From NCBI RefSeq assembly GCF_000812865.1, contig NZ_JSYL01000002.1, positions 496,001 through 560,000 on the forward strand: DNA of 64,000 nucleotides, written 5' to 3'. Position numbers and translations under genes: made by a program. Positions 42,508 to 52,900 of the stretch are shown piece after piece. The notes beneath the pieces are model-generated. The model was given only the letters and a program-made list of their open reading frames with translations. It did no database searches and was not told the origin of the DNA. How positions within the stretch are numbered: the stretch's first letter is position 1; the number at the start of each line of letters is the position of its first letter. Origin of the DNA: Kaistella jeonii. GTDB lineage: Bacteria; Bacteroidota; Bacteroidia; Flavobacteriales; Weeksellaceae.

Positions 42508-42891
42508 TCATTTAGTAAGATTTCCAATTTTTATAATGATATATAAAAACAAACAACCTGCTGCATAACACAAAATATCGATCCAGCTAAAACTGTTTCC
42601 AACCACGATTGCGGCGATACTTCCCGGTTTTAAACCAAAAACATCTGCAATCTTAAAATACTGTAAAACTTCAACGATCACGGAAAAAATAAAGATTCCT
42701 GTAATTAATTTTGTGCGGTTTTCAACTTTAAAAAAAGTAAGAACTAAAGTATAAATTAACATCACTACAATCACATCGCCAAGATACGACCGAACGAAAA
42801 CAATATCTTTGAAAACGGTGGCTATCAGAACTTCTATAAGGAAAATTACAGTAGAAAGAAGCAAATATTTTAAATTGAATTTCACCATCAA
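42508..42891 (-). CDS. DUF2809 membrane protein
   Basis: A 127-residue protein with four predicted helices. It fits DUF2809: conserved parts are RSYLGDVIVVMLIYTLV and the C-terminal GSIAAIVVGNSFSWIDILCYAAGC. Its role is unknown. It stands convergent to the second TonB-like gene, and a broken copy of it sits convergent to the first. mutS lies upstream on the same strand with a 29-base gap; co-transcription is possible. Confidence 0.8.
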   Translation of the reverse strand: MMVKFNLKYLLLSTVIFLIEVLIATVFKDIVFVRSYLGDVIVVMLIYTLVLTFFKVENRTKLITGIFIFSVIVEVLQYFKIADVFGLKPGSIAAIVVGNSFSWIDILCYAAGCLFLYIIIKIGNLTK

Positions 42892-42920
42892 ATCAGCTCA
42901 TTATCAAATTAGCAACGTTA

Positions 42921-45500
42921 TTATCTTCCGATCATTTTCTTAATCGAATTCAACTTCATCAAAGCTTCAATCGGCGTTAAGGTATTAATATCAATCTTCA
43001 ATAATTCTTCCCGAATATTTTCCAAAACAGGATCATCTAATTGGAAGAAAGAAAGTTGCAGACTTTCTTCAGTTATCGATTTTGCAGAATCTTTGGAACC
43101 ACTGTGGGAACGGCTTTTTTCTAAAGTTTTCAAAACTTCATTCGCACGATTCACCACTTTTGCCGGCATTCCAGCCAACTTTGCCACATGAATACCGAAA
43201 CTGTGTTCGCTTCCACCTGACAACAATTTCCGTAGAAAAATAATGCTTCCTTTATGTTCCTGAATGGAAACGTGGAAGTTTTTTATTCTTTCAAAATTCA
43301 CCGTCATTTCATTGAGTTCGTGATAATGCGTGGCAAATAAAGTTTTCGCTTGCGTCGGATGTTGATGCAGATATTCCGCAATCGCCCAAGCAATCGAAAC
43401 TCCATCATAAGTAGAAGTTCCGCGACCAATTTCGTCTAACAGGATTAAACTTCGTTCAGAAATATTATTGAGAATATTTGCAGCTTCATTCATCTCGACC
43501 ATGAAAGTCGATTCTCCAGAAGAGATATTATCGGTTGCGCCAACTCTCGTAAATATTTTATCTAAAATTCCGATCTCCGCATGTTTCGCGGGAACAAAAC
43601 TTCCGATTTGTGCCATTAAACAAATGATTGCAGTTTGTCTTAATATTGCCGATTTTCCCGCCATATTCGGACCGGTAACCATTATTATCTGCTGAGAATC
43701 TTTGGACAGAAACAAATCATTTGGAATATATTTCTCACCTAAAGGCAAAGCGTTTTCAATAATTGGATGTCGTGCTTCTTTCAGATCAATTTCAAAACCT
43801 TCGTTTAAAACCGGTTTTGTGTAAGATTCAGAAACAGCGAGTTCTGATAATCCAACGCCACAATCCAACTCAGCAATAATTTTAGAATTCTCCTGAATTT
43901 GATCGATGTAAATCATCACATTTTCGCAAACTTTTCGATAAAGTTGATGTTCAATTTTTGAAATTTTTTCTTCAGCACCCAGAATTTGTTCTTCGTATTC
44001 TTTCAGTTCTTCGGTGATGTATCTTTCAGCATTCACCAAAGTTTGCTTGCGAATCCAATCTTCAGGAACTTTATCTTTATGAGAATTCCTTACTTCAATA
44101 AAATAACCGAATACATTATTGAAACTGATTTTCAAACTTGTTATTCCGGTTCGCTTAACTTCACGGTCACACATTTCATCAAGAAAGCCCTTCCCTTTGG
44201 TTTGAAGTCCTCGCAGATGATCGAGTTCTTCTGAAATTCCCGTTTTAATCACATTCCCTTTGGAGATATTAACAGGAAGTTCTTCATTCAAATAATCAGT
44301 CAGATAATTAATGAGTTCATCCAAATTAATTAAAGGCGATAACCACGTTAAAACCTCATCGTGACAATGAAGAAGTTCTTTAATTTTTTGAATATTAATT
44401 AAACTCTGACGAAGATAACCGACCTCTTTTGGATAAATTTTTTCCGAAGCCAACTTCCCCATCAAACGATCAAGATCAGATATCGATTTTAGTAATTGTA
44501 AAATGTCATATTTCAGATTTTCTTCTTTATTGAAAAACTCGACTAAATCTAATCTTCTGTTGATCTCATTGACAGATTTTAAAGGAAGAATTAATCGTCT
44601 TCGCAATAATCTTCCACCCATCGGAGTAGAAGTTTTATCAATAATATCAAGCAATGATTTTCCTTGCGGATGACTCGAATAAACGATCTCTAAATTCCGC
44701 AAAGTAAAATGATCCATCATCAGATAATCATCTTTCGGAATCAGTTTTATTTTGGTAATATGCTGTAAAAGTGTATGATGCGTATCTTCAACCAAATAAG
44801 CAAAGATCGCTCCGGCTGCTACAATTCCTAATTTCAGATCTTCAATCCCAAAACCTTTTAATGAATTGGTTTTGAAATGATTCGTCAGTTTTTCATACCC
44901 ATAATTGTATTGAAAAGCCCAGTCTTCTAATTTAAAAGAATTGCGGTTTTTCAATTGAGCAGGAAGTTCAGTTGTTCGTTGATAAATAATTTCACTTGGA
45001 TCAAAAGTTCCGACAATATGTAATAATTGTTCCAGATTTCCTTCTGAAGTTAGAAACTCTCCCGTCGAAACATCTACTAAAGCGAGACCATATTTTTCTT
45101 TTTGTTTATGAATAGAAAGCAGGAAGTTATTTTTCTTTGAAGTTAAAACCTGTTCGTTAAAAGTAACTCCAGGCGTAACCAATTCTGTAACGCCGCGCTT
45201 TACGATTCCTTTCACTCCTTTTGGATCTTCTAATTGATCACAAATCGCCACACGAAGTCCGGCTCTTACGAGTTTTGGTAAATAAGAATCAATGGAATGA
45301 TGGGGAAAACCCGCCAATTCGATATGGCCGTCACCGTTGGCTCTTTTCGTTAAAACAATTCCTAAAATTTGGGAAGTTCTGATCGCATCGGTTCCAAAAG
45401 TTTCATAGAAATCTCCAACCCGAAACAGCAAAAGTGCATCAGGATATTTCGCCTTGATGGTGTTGTATTGCGTCATTAAAGGAGTTTCTTTTTTTGTCAT
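42921..45500 (-). CDS. mutS: DNA mismatch repair protein MutS
   Basis: An 859-residue mismatch sensor. The N-terminal mismatch-binding motif is FRVGDFYETFGTDA (Phe-Tyr-Glu), the ATPase has Walker A GPNMAGKSAILRQ, then GIGTSTYDG-type STYDGVSIAWA and Walker B LILLDEIGRGTS, followed by TLFATHYHEL. Length is normal for MutS1. mutL is not in the window. A -7 element TATTTTTG lies at 45528-45535 on the minus strand, giving a 27-nt leader. Confidence 0.98.
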   Translation of the reverse strand: MTKKETPLMTQYNTIKAKYPDALLLFRVGDFYETFGTDAIRTSQILGIVLTKRANGDGHIELAGFPHHSIDSYLPKLVRAGLRVAICDQLEDPKGVKGIVKRGVTELVTPGVTFNEQVLTSKKNNFLLSIHKQKEKYGLALVDVSTGEFLTSEGNLEQLLHIVGTFDPSEIIYQRTTELPAQLKNRNSFKLEDWAFQYNYGYEKLTNHFKTNSLKGFGIEDLKLGIVAAGAIFAYLVEDTHHTLLQHITKIKLIPKDDYLMMDHFTLRNLEIVYSSHPQGKSLLDIIDKTSTPMGGRLLRRRLILPLKSVNEINRRLDLVEFFNKEENLKYDILQLLKSISDLDRLMGKLASEKIYPKEVGYLRQSLINIQKIKELLHCHDEVLTWLSPLINLDELINYLTDYLNEELPVNISKGNVIKTGISEELDHLRGLQTKGKGFLDEMCDREVKRTGITSLKISFNNVFGYFIEVRNSHKDKVPEDWIRKQTLVNAERYITEELKEYEEQILGAEEKISKIEHQLYRKVCENVMIYIDQIQENSKIIAELDCGVGLSELAVSESYTKPVLNEGFEIDLKEARHPIIENALPLGEKYIPNDLFLSKDSQQIIMVTGPNMAGKSAILRQTAIICLMAQIGSFVPAKHAEIGILDKIFTRVGATDNISSGESTFMVEMNEAANILNNISERSLILLDEIGRGTSTYDGVSIAWAIAEYLHQHPTQAKTLFATHYHELNEMTVNFERIKNFHVSIQEHKGSIIFLRKLLSGGSEHSFGIHVAKLAGMPAKVVNRANEVLKTLEKSRSHSGSKDSAKSITEESLQLSFFQLDDPVLENIREELLKIDINTLTPIEALMKLNSIKKMIGR

Positions 45501-45527
45501 ACCCAGATAAATTGAATAAAATTTTTA

Positions 45528-45535
45528 CAAAAATA
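45528..45535 (-). promoter_or_regulatory. -7 promoter element of mutS
   Basis: On the minus strand TATTTTTG, 27 bases before ATG 45500. Confidence 0.5.
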
Positions 45536-45654
45536 CTGTTTTTAAAGAGTAATGATTCATCTTGTGGAAAAAGAAAAATTTTGTCTTTGCCGTAAAAAAC
45601 CTCAGAAGTTTTAAATTTCTGAAACTTTTTTATAAATTCATATTTGGGATTGCT

Positions 45655-47202
45655 CTACTCTTTCACAATTTTTCTGTTTACGGTTTCTCCAGCTCTTGTA
45701 GTTGCAGAGATAATGTAAACGCCTTTTGTAAGCGCAGAAACATCTATCGATTTTCCTTTTGCGGAAATTTGTTTTACCATTGTTCCGGAAACATCCGTAA
45801 TTTTTACGTTAGAAACTTCTTCTGAAAAATTGAGAATATCTTTTATAGGATTTGGGTAAATATTGATTTTGGTAAAGTCGGCTTCCTGTGTTGCCAAACC
45901 TTCCGCAGAGAGTTTTACAATCCAATAGTCATAATAGCCATGATTTACAGTAACATCCCCATTGCTTGATGTAGAGCCACCAGCAATAATATATCCTCCG
46001 TCGATGGATTGCTGAATAGATACACCGCCGTCATCACCACTGCCGCCGAGAGATTTCTGCCACGCAATATTTCCGCTGCCGTCTAACTTCAATATCCACG
46101 AGTCAGTCGCACCATGATTTCCAATCACATCGCCGTCATTTGAAGAAGAATATCCAGCAACAATATAGCCACCATCTGTAGTCTGCTGAACGGATGCAGC
46201 ATTATCATAATCGCTTCCGCCGAATGATTTCTGCCACTTGATACTACCGTTACTATTGAGCTTCACAATCCAATAATCAGTAATACCTTCATTCTCATTT
46301 AAATCACCGTCTGTCGAACTAGATGATCCGGCCACAATATAACCAACATCTGTAGTTTGCTGAACAGACCATGCTTGTTCTATACCACTACCGCCGAGGG
46401 ATTTTTGCCATTGAATACTTCCACTGTTATCAAGCTTAATGACCCAATAATCTTCACGATTTGTGGAGCCGTGATGTCCACTCACATCACCGTCATTTGA
46501 AAAAGAAGATCCGGCTATGACATAACCACTATCAGCCGTTTGTTGAACAGACCTGGCATAATCATCTTTAGTTCCGCCGAGAGATTTCTGCCATTGAATA
46601 TTACCCCTATCATCGAGCTTTACAATCCAATAGTCGTAACCACCATGATTTCCACTCACGTCACCGTCGGTTGAAACAGAATGTCCGGCAAAAATATAAC
46701 CGCCGTCTGTGGTTTGCTTAATAGATTTGGCATAATCACTACTATTTCCTCCCAGAGATTTCTCCCATTGAATATTACCTTCACTATCAAGCTTCACAAT
46801 CCAACAATCTTCAGAAGAAGTAGATGCTCCATGATGACCACTTACATTGCCATCTATTGATGAGGAATCCCCTGCAACGATATAACCACCATCTATTGTT
46901 TGATCAATAGATGTGGCAAAATCTGATCCACTCCCTCCCAACGATTTTTGCCATTGGATAATACCACTGCTGTTGATTTTCACAATCCAATAATCAAAAC
47001 CGCCGTGATTTCCGGTTACATCACCATTTGTCGAATTAGAATATCCAGCAATGATATAACCACCGTCTATTGTCTGTCGAACACAATTGGCTTGATCAAC
47101 AAAACTTCCACCAAGCGATTTTTGCCACTGGATTGAAGGTGCGGTTTGTGCAATAGTCAGAAAAGATGAAATCAAGGTGAAAAGTAGAAATATTTTTTTC
47201 AT
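45655..47202 (-). CDS. Secreted seven-repeat protein with a type IX secretion signal
   Basis: A 515-residue exported protein. After the signal peptide (MKKIFLLFTLISSFLTIAQ) come seven repeats of about 60 residues, each beginning with WQKSLGG (or WEKSLGG, WQKSFGG), with DGGYI(V/I)AG in the middle and DYWIVKLD at the end. Seven such units fit a seven-bladed propeller, though no structure is known to me. The last about 80 residues (IYPNPIKDILNFSEE ... VYIISATTRAGETVNRKIVKE) are a type A T9SS sorting domain, so the protein goes to the surface or medium. A -7 element TATATTTG lies at 47224-47231 (minus strand). Confidence 0.9.
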   Translation of the reverse strand: MKKIFLLFTLISSFLTIAQTAPSIQWQKSLGGSFVDQANCVRQTIDGGYIIAGYSNSTNGDVTGNHGGFDYWIVKINSSGIIQWQKSLGGSGSDFATSIDQTIDGGYIVAGDSSSIDGNVSGHHGASTSSEDCWIVKLDSEGNIQWEKSLGGNSSDYAKSIKQTTDGGYIFAGHSVSTDGDVSGNHGGYDYWIVKLDDRGNIQWQKSLGGTKDDYARSVQQTADSGYVIAGSSFSNDGDVSGHHGSTNREDYWVIKLDNSGSIQWQKSLGGSGIEQAWSVQQTTDVGYIVAGSSSSTDGDLNENEGITDYWIVKLNSNGSIKWQKSFGGSDYDNAASVQQTTDGGYIVAGYSSSNDGDVIGNHGATDSWILKLDGSGNIAWQKSLGGSGDDGGVSIQQSIDGGYIIAGGSTSSNGDVTVNHGYYDYWIVKLSAEGLATQEADFTKINIYPNPIKDILNFSEEVSNVKITDVSGTMVKQISAKGKSIDVSALTKGVYIISATTRAGETVNRKIVKE

Positions 47203-47223
47203 AGCAGGAATTTAAGTTAAACA

Positions 47224-47231
47224 CAAATATA
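47224..47231 (-). promoter_or_regulatory. -7 promoter element of the T9SS cargo gene
   Basis: On the minus strand TATATTTG, 21 bases before ATG 47202. Confidence 0.45.
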
Positions 47232-47357
47232 TATAAACAAAGGAAAATAGAAAGATACAGCATCAAAATAACATTATTAAATTAGATTTCGAAATATCAA
47301 ATGAAAGTCTTTTTTATCAATTCAGATAAATCATTAGTGTTCTTCGTGTTTAAGAAT

Positions 47358-47365
47358 TATTTTTG
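47358..47365 (+). promoter_or_regulatory. -7 promoter element of the TrmH-family gene
   Basis: TATTTTTG; the in-frame TTG at 47363 is part of it, which supports the ATG at 47381 as start. Confidence 0.5.
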
Positions 47366-47380
47366 TATCAAAATACGAAA

Positions 47381-47917
47381 ATGTCATCCACAAAAAAACT
47401 CAAACTCGAAGAATTAGGAAGAATAGATATCGAAACCTTTAAAGAAACCAAAAAAACTCCGCTTGTTGTGGTTTTAGATAATGTTCGAAGCATGCATAAT
47501 GTTGGTGCGATTTTCAGAACGGCAGATGCTTTCTTAATTGAAAAAGTGGTCTTGTGTGGGATCACGCCGCAACCGCCGCATCGGGAGATTCACAAAGCTG
47601 CTTTGGGCGCAACAGAAAGTGTGGATTGGGTTTACGAAAAAGATATTGTTGAAGCGTTACAAAATTTAAAAAAGGAAGATTTTAAAATTATAGGAATAGA
47701 GCAAACTACCAGCTCCGAAATCATCACTGATTATCCCATTAATAAAGAGAAAAAATACGCTTTGGTTTTAGGAAATGAAGTTGATGGATTGAGTGATGAA
47801 GCACTTTCGTATTACGACACTTGCCTGGAAATTCCGCAATTGGGAACAAAACACTCTTTGAATGTTTCTGTTTGTGGTGGAATTGTGATGTGGGAATTCT
47901 TTAAATATTTGAAATAA
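47381..47917 (+). CDS. TrmH/SpoU-family RNA 2'-O-methyltransferase
   Basis: Start taken at ATG 47381 (MSSTKKLKLEELGR), since the upstream frame overlaps the promoter. The 178-residue protein is a knotted SPOUT methyltransferase: motif 1 NVRSMHNVGAIFRTADAF, motif 2 LVLGNEVDGLSDEAL and motif 3 IPQLGTKHSLNVSVCGGI, the SAM-binding knot. It has no extra RNA-binding domain. Such short members 2'-O-methylate ribose in tRNA (TrmH/TrmL-like) or rRNA; which RNA is modified is not predictable. Confidence 0.88.
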   Translation: MSSTKKLKLEELGRIDIETFKETKKTPLVVVLDNVRSMHNVGAIFRTADAFLIEKVVLCGITPQPPHREIHKAALGATESVDWVYEKDIVEALQNLKKEDFKIIGIEQTTSSEIITDYPINKEKKYALVLGNEVDGLSDEALSYYDTCLEIPQLGTKHSLNVSVCGGIVMWEFFKYLK

Positions 47918-47922
47918 AAAAA

Positions 47923-47970
47923 TGCCACGAATGCAGGAATAAGTTTTAAAATATTCGTGCATTCGTGGCA
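47923..47970. terminator. Hairpin between convergent genes, also a dispersed repeat
   Basis: TGCCACGAATGCA / TGCATTCGTGGCA is a perfect 13-bp stem with a 22-nt loop, between the convergent TrmH-family and 2H-phosphoesterase genes. Its right arm recurs at 4395-4413. It can end transcription from the plus side only weakly, because no long T-run follows. Confidence 0.6.
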
Positions 47971-47980
47971 ACTAAATTAA

Positions 47981-48505
47981 CTACTTTAGATATTTGATTT
48001 TAAGAAGATTCCACTTTTTATTTTCATGTTTGAAGAGACAGATTTTGTCTACTAAAAAAGAATCTTCAAAACTTTTTGTTTGGTATTCTTGCCAAGCTTT
48101 TTGAAAATTTTCGGGACTTAAATCTTTGTATGCAACAGTAAGATGAGGATGAATTTTCGCATAAGAATGAAATTTCATCATCGGCTGAACCTCATCGTAT
48201 AAGAGTTGAAGTTCGGTTGAACTTTCGGGCTTTATAAAAACAACCGGTTTGTCTTTGTTTGGAAAACATCCGAAGTTTTTTAGAAACACCTCAAAAGAAG
48301 AGGATATCAAATTCATTACAGAAAAATTTCCCACCAATATTTCTTCCTGATTTTCATCGAAATGAAAAGGTTGGATGATCGTGATATGAGGGAAATTTTC
48401 AAATGACTTTATAGAATTAAACCGTTTAGCAAAATCTTTACTGAAAACTTTGGTTTTCTGACGAAGTTCCTTATGAGGAACAACTGCAATAAAATATAAA
48501 CTCAT
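47981..48505 (-). CDS. 2H phosphoesterase / 2'-5' RNA ligase-like protein
   Basis: A 174-residue protein with the two HxT/S motifs of the 2H superfamily: HITII (about residue 40) and HPHLTVAY (about residue 119). Such enzymes hydrolyse cyclic phosphodiesters or 2'-5' linked RNA ends. It stands alone between a convergent TrmH-family gene and the RND efflux operon. The substrate is not predictable. Confidence 0.8.
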   Translation of the reverse strand: MSLYFIAVVPHKELRQKTKVFSKDFAKRFNSIKSFENFPHITIIQPFHFDENQEEILVGNFSVMNLISSSFEVFLKNFGCFPNKDKPVVFIKPESSTELQLLYDEVQPMMKFHSYAKIHPHLTVAYKDLSPENFQKAWQEYQTKSFEDSFLVDKICLFKHENKKWNLLKIKYLK

Positions 48506-48539
48506 TTGAAAATTTTCAATCCTCTTTCACCTGAAGAAA

Positions 48540-49964
48540 TTATCTCCAACCACCGCCTAATGCGCGATACAATTCAATCCCAGCATCTAACTTCGAATAT
48601 TCTGCATTGGAAATATTGAGTTCAGCATTCAGTTGATTCACACTTGCGTTGAGAACTTCCAGATAATTTGCCATTCCATAATTTACCAATTCCTGAGAAT
48701 AGTTGACGGAATTTTTATATGCTATCATTTCCTTTTGTTTCAAATTGATAAAACCATCTTGGGATTGATAAATTTTCAAGGCATCAGATACTTCTTTTCC
48801 TGCAGTGAGAACGGCTCTCCTAAAATTTAAATAAGCAATTTCTTTGTTGGCTAAACTCACTTCGTACTGCGTTCTGATCTGTCTTTTATTCAAAATTGGT
48901 TGCGCTAAACCTGTGACTACATTCGCAAAAAGTGAACTTGCACTAAAAAGTTGATCGATATCTCCGGAAACAATCCCTGCACTTCCAGTCAATCTCAAAC
49001 TTGGATAAAACTGTGACTTTGCAAAATTGGTCATTTCAAACGCGTTTATTAAACGGTATTCTGCTGCCTTCACATCAGGACGGTTTTCCAATAAATTAGC
49101 GGGATAACCCAGAGCTAAACTTACCGGCATTTTCTGAGCATCAATCGTTGTTCTTTCAATCGCATGCGAAGGTTCAGCCATCAACAGACTCATCGTATTT
49201 TCGAGTTGAGAAATCTGAACATCAATATTAATTATTAAAGATTCTGCATTGAAAACTAAGGCTGCACTTTGCTGCACTGCAACTTCCGTTACAGTTCCGG
49301 CATCTTTCAAAGCTTTAGTCGTTTCGAGGTTTTTATTTCTTAAACTAATGGTTTCGTTGATTATTCTTTTCTGATCATCAAAAGTTAACAATTGATAATA
49401 AGCAGATGCAACCGCAGCAACCAAATCACTTTTTACGGCTTGATGCGCAGAAACAGTTCCTAAATAATTCGCAAATTCTGCTTTTTGCTGAGATTTTAAT
49501 TTCCCCCAAATATCTGCTTCCCAACCAACATTTGCCGTAATATCAAATTGATTTCCGTATTTTCTTTGGTTTAAAAGCTGCCCCGACTGCGTATTTAACG
49601 ACTGAGTTTGAAAGGTATAATTTGGACCTGCCGAAAGTGTCGGAAAATAAGCAGCCTTACTTTGTTTTAAATAAGAATCTGCTGCACTGATATTTTGCAG
49701 GGCAACTCTAACATCTAAATTATTTGCTAAAGCTTTGTCGATATGTTTTTGCAAAACCGGATCGGTAAAAATTTCTTTCCACGAAACAGTTGCCATGCTT
49801 GTAGAATCTTTCGGCAATAAATCGGTGCGAAAAAGATTTTCATTAACAACTTCTTTCGGTCTTTCATACTTTTCCCGCGTCATACAGGACGACAGAAGGA
49901 AAGCTGAAAAAAGAACTGAAAGTATTTTTATATTGAAGTATTTATTCATTTTTTTAATTTTCAT
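48540..49964 (-). CDS. RND efflux outer-membrane factor (OprM/TolC-like lipoprotein)
   Basis: The start is probably ATG 49964 or ATG 49949 (MNKYFNIKILSVLFSAFLLSSC); the longest frame uses a TTG at 49982 and is less likely. The lipobox LSSC gives a lipidated protein of about 470 residues. It has the two-fold repeat of outer-membrane efflux channels with conserved parts ALANNLDVRVALQNI, YFPTLSAGPNY, VGWEADIWGKLKSQ and, in the second half, NRPDVKAAEYRL, YPSLRLTGSAG. It is the last gene of a four-gene efflux operon. Confidence 0.92.
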   Translation of the reverse strand: MKIKKMNKYFNIKILSVLFSAFLLSSCMTREKYERPKEVVNENLFRTDLLPKDSTSMATVSWKEIFTDPVLQKHIDKALANNLDVRVALQNISAADSYLKQSKAAYFPTLSAGPNYTFQTQSLNTQSGQLLNQRKYGNQFDITANVGWEADIWGKLKSQQKAEFANYLGTVSAHQAVKSDLVAAVASAYYQLLTFDDQKRIINETISLRNKNLETTKALKDAGTVTEVAVQQSAALVFNAESLIINIDVQISQLENTMSLLMAEPSHAIERTTIDAQKMPVSLALGYPANLLENRPDVKAAEYRLINAFEMTNFAKSQFYPSLRLTGSAGIVSGDIDQLFSASSLFANVVTGLAQPILNKRQIRTQYEVSLANKEIAYLNFRRAVLTAGKEVSDALKIYQSQDGFINLKQKEMIAYKNSVNYSQELVNYGMANYLEVLNASVNQLNAELNISNAEYSKLDAGIELYRALGGGWR

Positions 49965-49982
49965 AAAGATTTTGACTTTCAA

Positions 49983-52900
49983 TTATTCGGAAAGATTGAT
50001 TTCTTTTTCTTTTAAAGGTGATATTTTTTCCTGTAAAAACTGGAAAATTACATACAAGACCGGAATCGCAATTAAGCCGAAAAAAGTACCGATCAATAAT
50101 CCTGCAGCTGCACCGGTTCCAATTGATCTATTTCCTACAGAGCCAATTCCTGTTGCAAATACCAAAGGCATCATTCCAAATATAAAGGCAAAAGAAGTCA
50201 TCAAAATCGGACGTACTCTGGCTTTCGCTGCATTAATTGCAGACATAGCAATCGATTCGCCGTGATGTCGCCGCTGAACTGCAAATTCTACAATCAAAAT
50301 TGCATTTTTTGCTAATAATCCAATCAACATAATAATCGCGATCTGGAAATAAATATTATTCTCTAACCCGAAAATTCTTTGTCCAAAAAAGGCTCCTACA
50401 ACTCCTAAAGGCAAGGAAAGAAGTACTGAAAATGGCAGAATATAACTTTCATATTGTGCAGCCAAAATAAAGTAAACAAAAAGGAAACTCAATAAAAACA
50501 CGACGTAAGTTTGAGAACCTGCCTTCATTTCTTCTTTTGATAAACCTGTAAATTCTACATTGTAATTCGCCGGCAGATTTTCAGCGGCAACTTCTTGTAC
50601 AGCCTTGATCGCATCACCCGTGGAAAACCCTGGATTGCTTGAACCGCTTATTCCTACAGAAGTAAAAAGATTATACCGTTCTAAAGATTGTGGCCCAAAA
50701 GTTTTTTCTAAAGTAACGAATTGTGAAATTGGAGCCATCGCTCCGGAAGCTGTTTTCACGAACATAGAATTTAAATTTTCTGGAGATTTTCTATCATTAG
50801 GTAAAGCTTGAATCATCACCCGAAACTGTTTTCCGTACTTGGTGAAATCTGAGGAATAAATTCCACCGATATATCCTTGCATCGTACTTAGAATACTATT
50901 AATCGTTACGCCACTTTCTTTCGCTCGCGGAACATTAATTACCATCTGAAACTGCGGATAATTGGTATTAAAAGAAGTATTGGCAAACTGAATTTCAGGT
51001 CTCTTCATCAAAGCACCAACGAAACCTTGAGTAACTTTGTTCAATTCGGTAATATCTCCCCCAGATTTATCGAGCAAAACTGCAGAGAAACCATCACTCG
51101 AACCAAATCCTGGTACACTTGGAGGAGAGAAGAATATAATTTTAGCATCCGGATATTTTCCCGTCAAACCAAAAAGTTTTTTAGTGATATCATCTAAACT
51201 TTGCCCCTCTTCTTTACCACGTTCTTTGAAAGGTTTCAGTTTCACAAAAGCCTGCCCAATATTAGGACCTTGACCGGACATAAAACCACGACTTGCCGTA
51301 AATGTGACGTTCTGAACACCCGGTATTTTTCTTGCTTCCTTCTGAAGATCCTGCAAAACATTATAGGTTCTTTCCATAGAAGCTCCTGGCGGAAGTTGAA
51401 TATCTGTAAATAAAATCCCCCGATCTTCTTTAGGAATAAATCCTGTCGGCATCGTAGAATTTGCCCACCAAAAAGTTAATCCACCTGCAGCGAAAATAAT
51501 TAAAGTCACCCATTTATGTCTTAATAAAAAGGCGAATGAATTACCATATTTTCTAGTTGCAGCAGTAAATCCTGCATTAAATTTACTGAAGAATTTCTGC
51601 ATAAAATTCATCTGTGAATATTCTTTGCTGTGATGTTCCGGTGCTTTCAAAAACAGAGAACACAATACAGGACTCAAAGTCAAAGCATTTACTGCTGAAA
51701 TTAAAATCGCAATAATTAAAGTAATACCAAACTGCTGATAGAAAACGCCGGTTGGTCCTTTAAGAAATGTTACAGGAATAAATACTGCAGCCATTACTAA
51801 AGTGATTGAAATAATGGCACCTGTAATTTCATCCATCGCTTCTACGGTGGCTCTTTTAGCATCGGTAATTCCGTTTTCCATCTTGGCGTGAACGGCTTCA
51901 ACGACGACAATTGCATCATCGACGACAATACCAATAGCAAGAACTAAGGCAAAAAGCGTTAATAAATTGATGGAATATCCAAGTAAATTCAAGAAAAAGA
52001 AGGTTCCAATAATCGAAACTGGAACTGCAATTGCTGGAATTAAAGTCGATCTGAAATCCTGTAAGAATAAAAATACTACTAAAAATACCAATACAAACGC
52101 CTCTAACAAAGTAGTAACTACTTTCTCAATTGAGGCATCTAGAAATTCATTGGTGTCGAAGTTAACGCTGTAACCAACTCCTTGTGGCAAAGTTTTTTCA
52201 GTTTCAGCAAGGAGAACTTTAATGTTTTTAATAATTTCCTGTGCATTAGAACCTGGAGTTTGAAAAATCCCCATACTAATTGCACGTCTACCATTATTTT
52301 CCCCAACACCGGCGTAAGTTTGCGCATCTAATTTTATTTCCGCGACATCTTTTAATTTTAAATATTCGCCGTTTCCTAAAGCACGAATAATAATATTTTC
52401 GAATTGACTAACGTCGTTAAATTTTCCTTTATAAGTGATTACGTATTGAAAAGAACTTCCGCTATTTTCGCCTAATGCTCCCGCTGCAGCTTCCCTTGAT
52501 TGGTCATTAATCGCAGCAGAAACCTCAGAAGGTTCTAAACCATAAGCAGCCATTTTTGCTGGATCAAGCCAAACTCTCATGGCATAATTTTTCCCACCAA
52601 AAGCTTGAGCATCTCCAACGCCGTTTACCCTTTTCAGAGCCGGAATAATATTGATATTCATAAAATTCTGCAGCCAAACTTCATCCAACTTCGGATTTGC
52701 GGTGTAAAAAGTGAGATACATCAACGCACTCGTTTGCTGTTTATTCACTTGCACTCCGGAGCGGGTAACTTCGGAAGGCAAAAGTGGAATCGCACGCTGA
52801 ACTTGATTCTGAACATTCACCGCAGCGATATCTGCATTTATTCCTTGTTTAAAGAAAATTTGGATTGAAGCGGAACCATTATTTCCAGCAGAGGAAGAAA

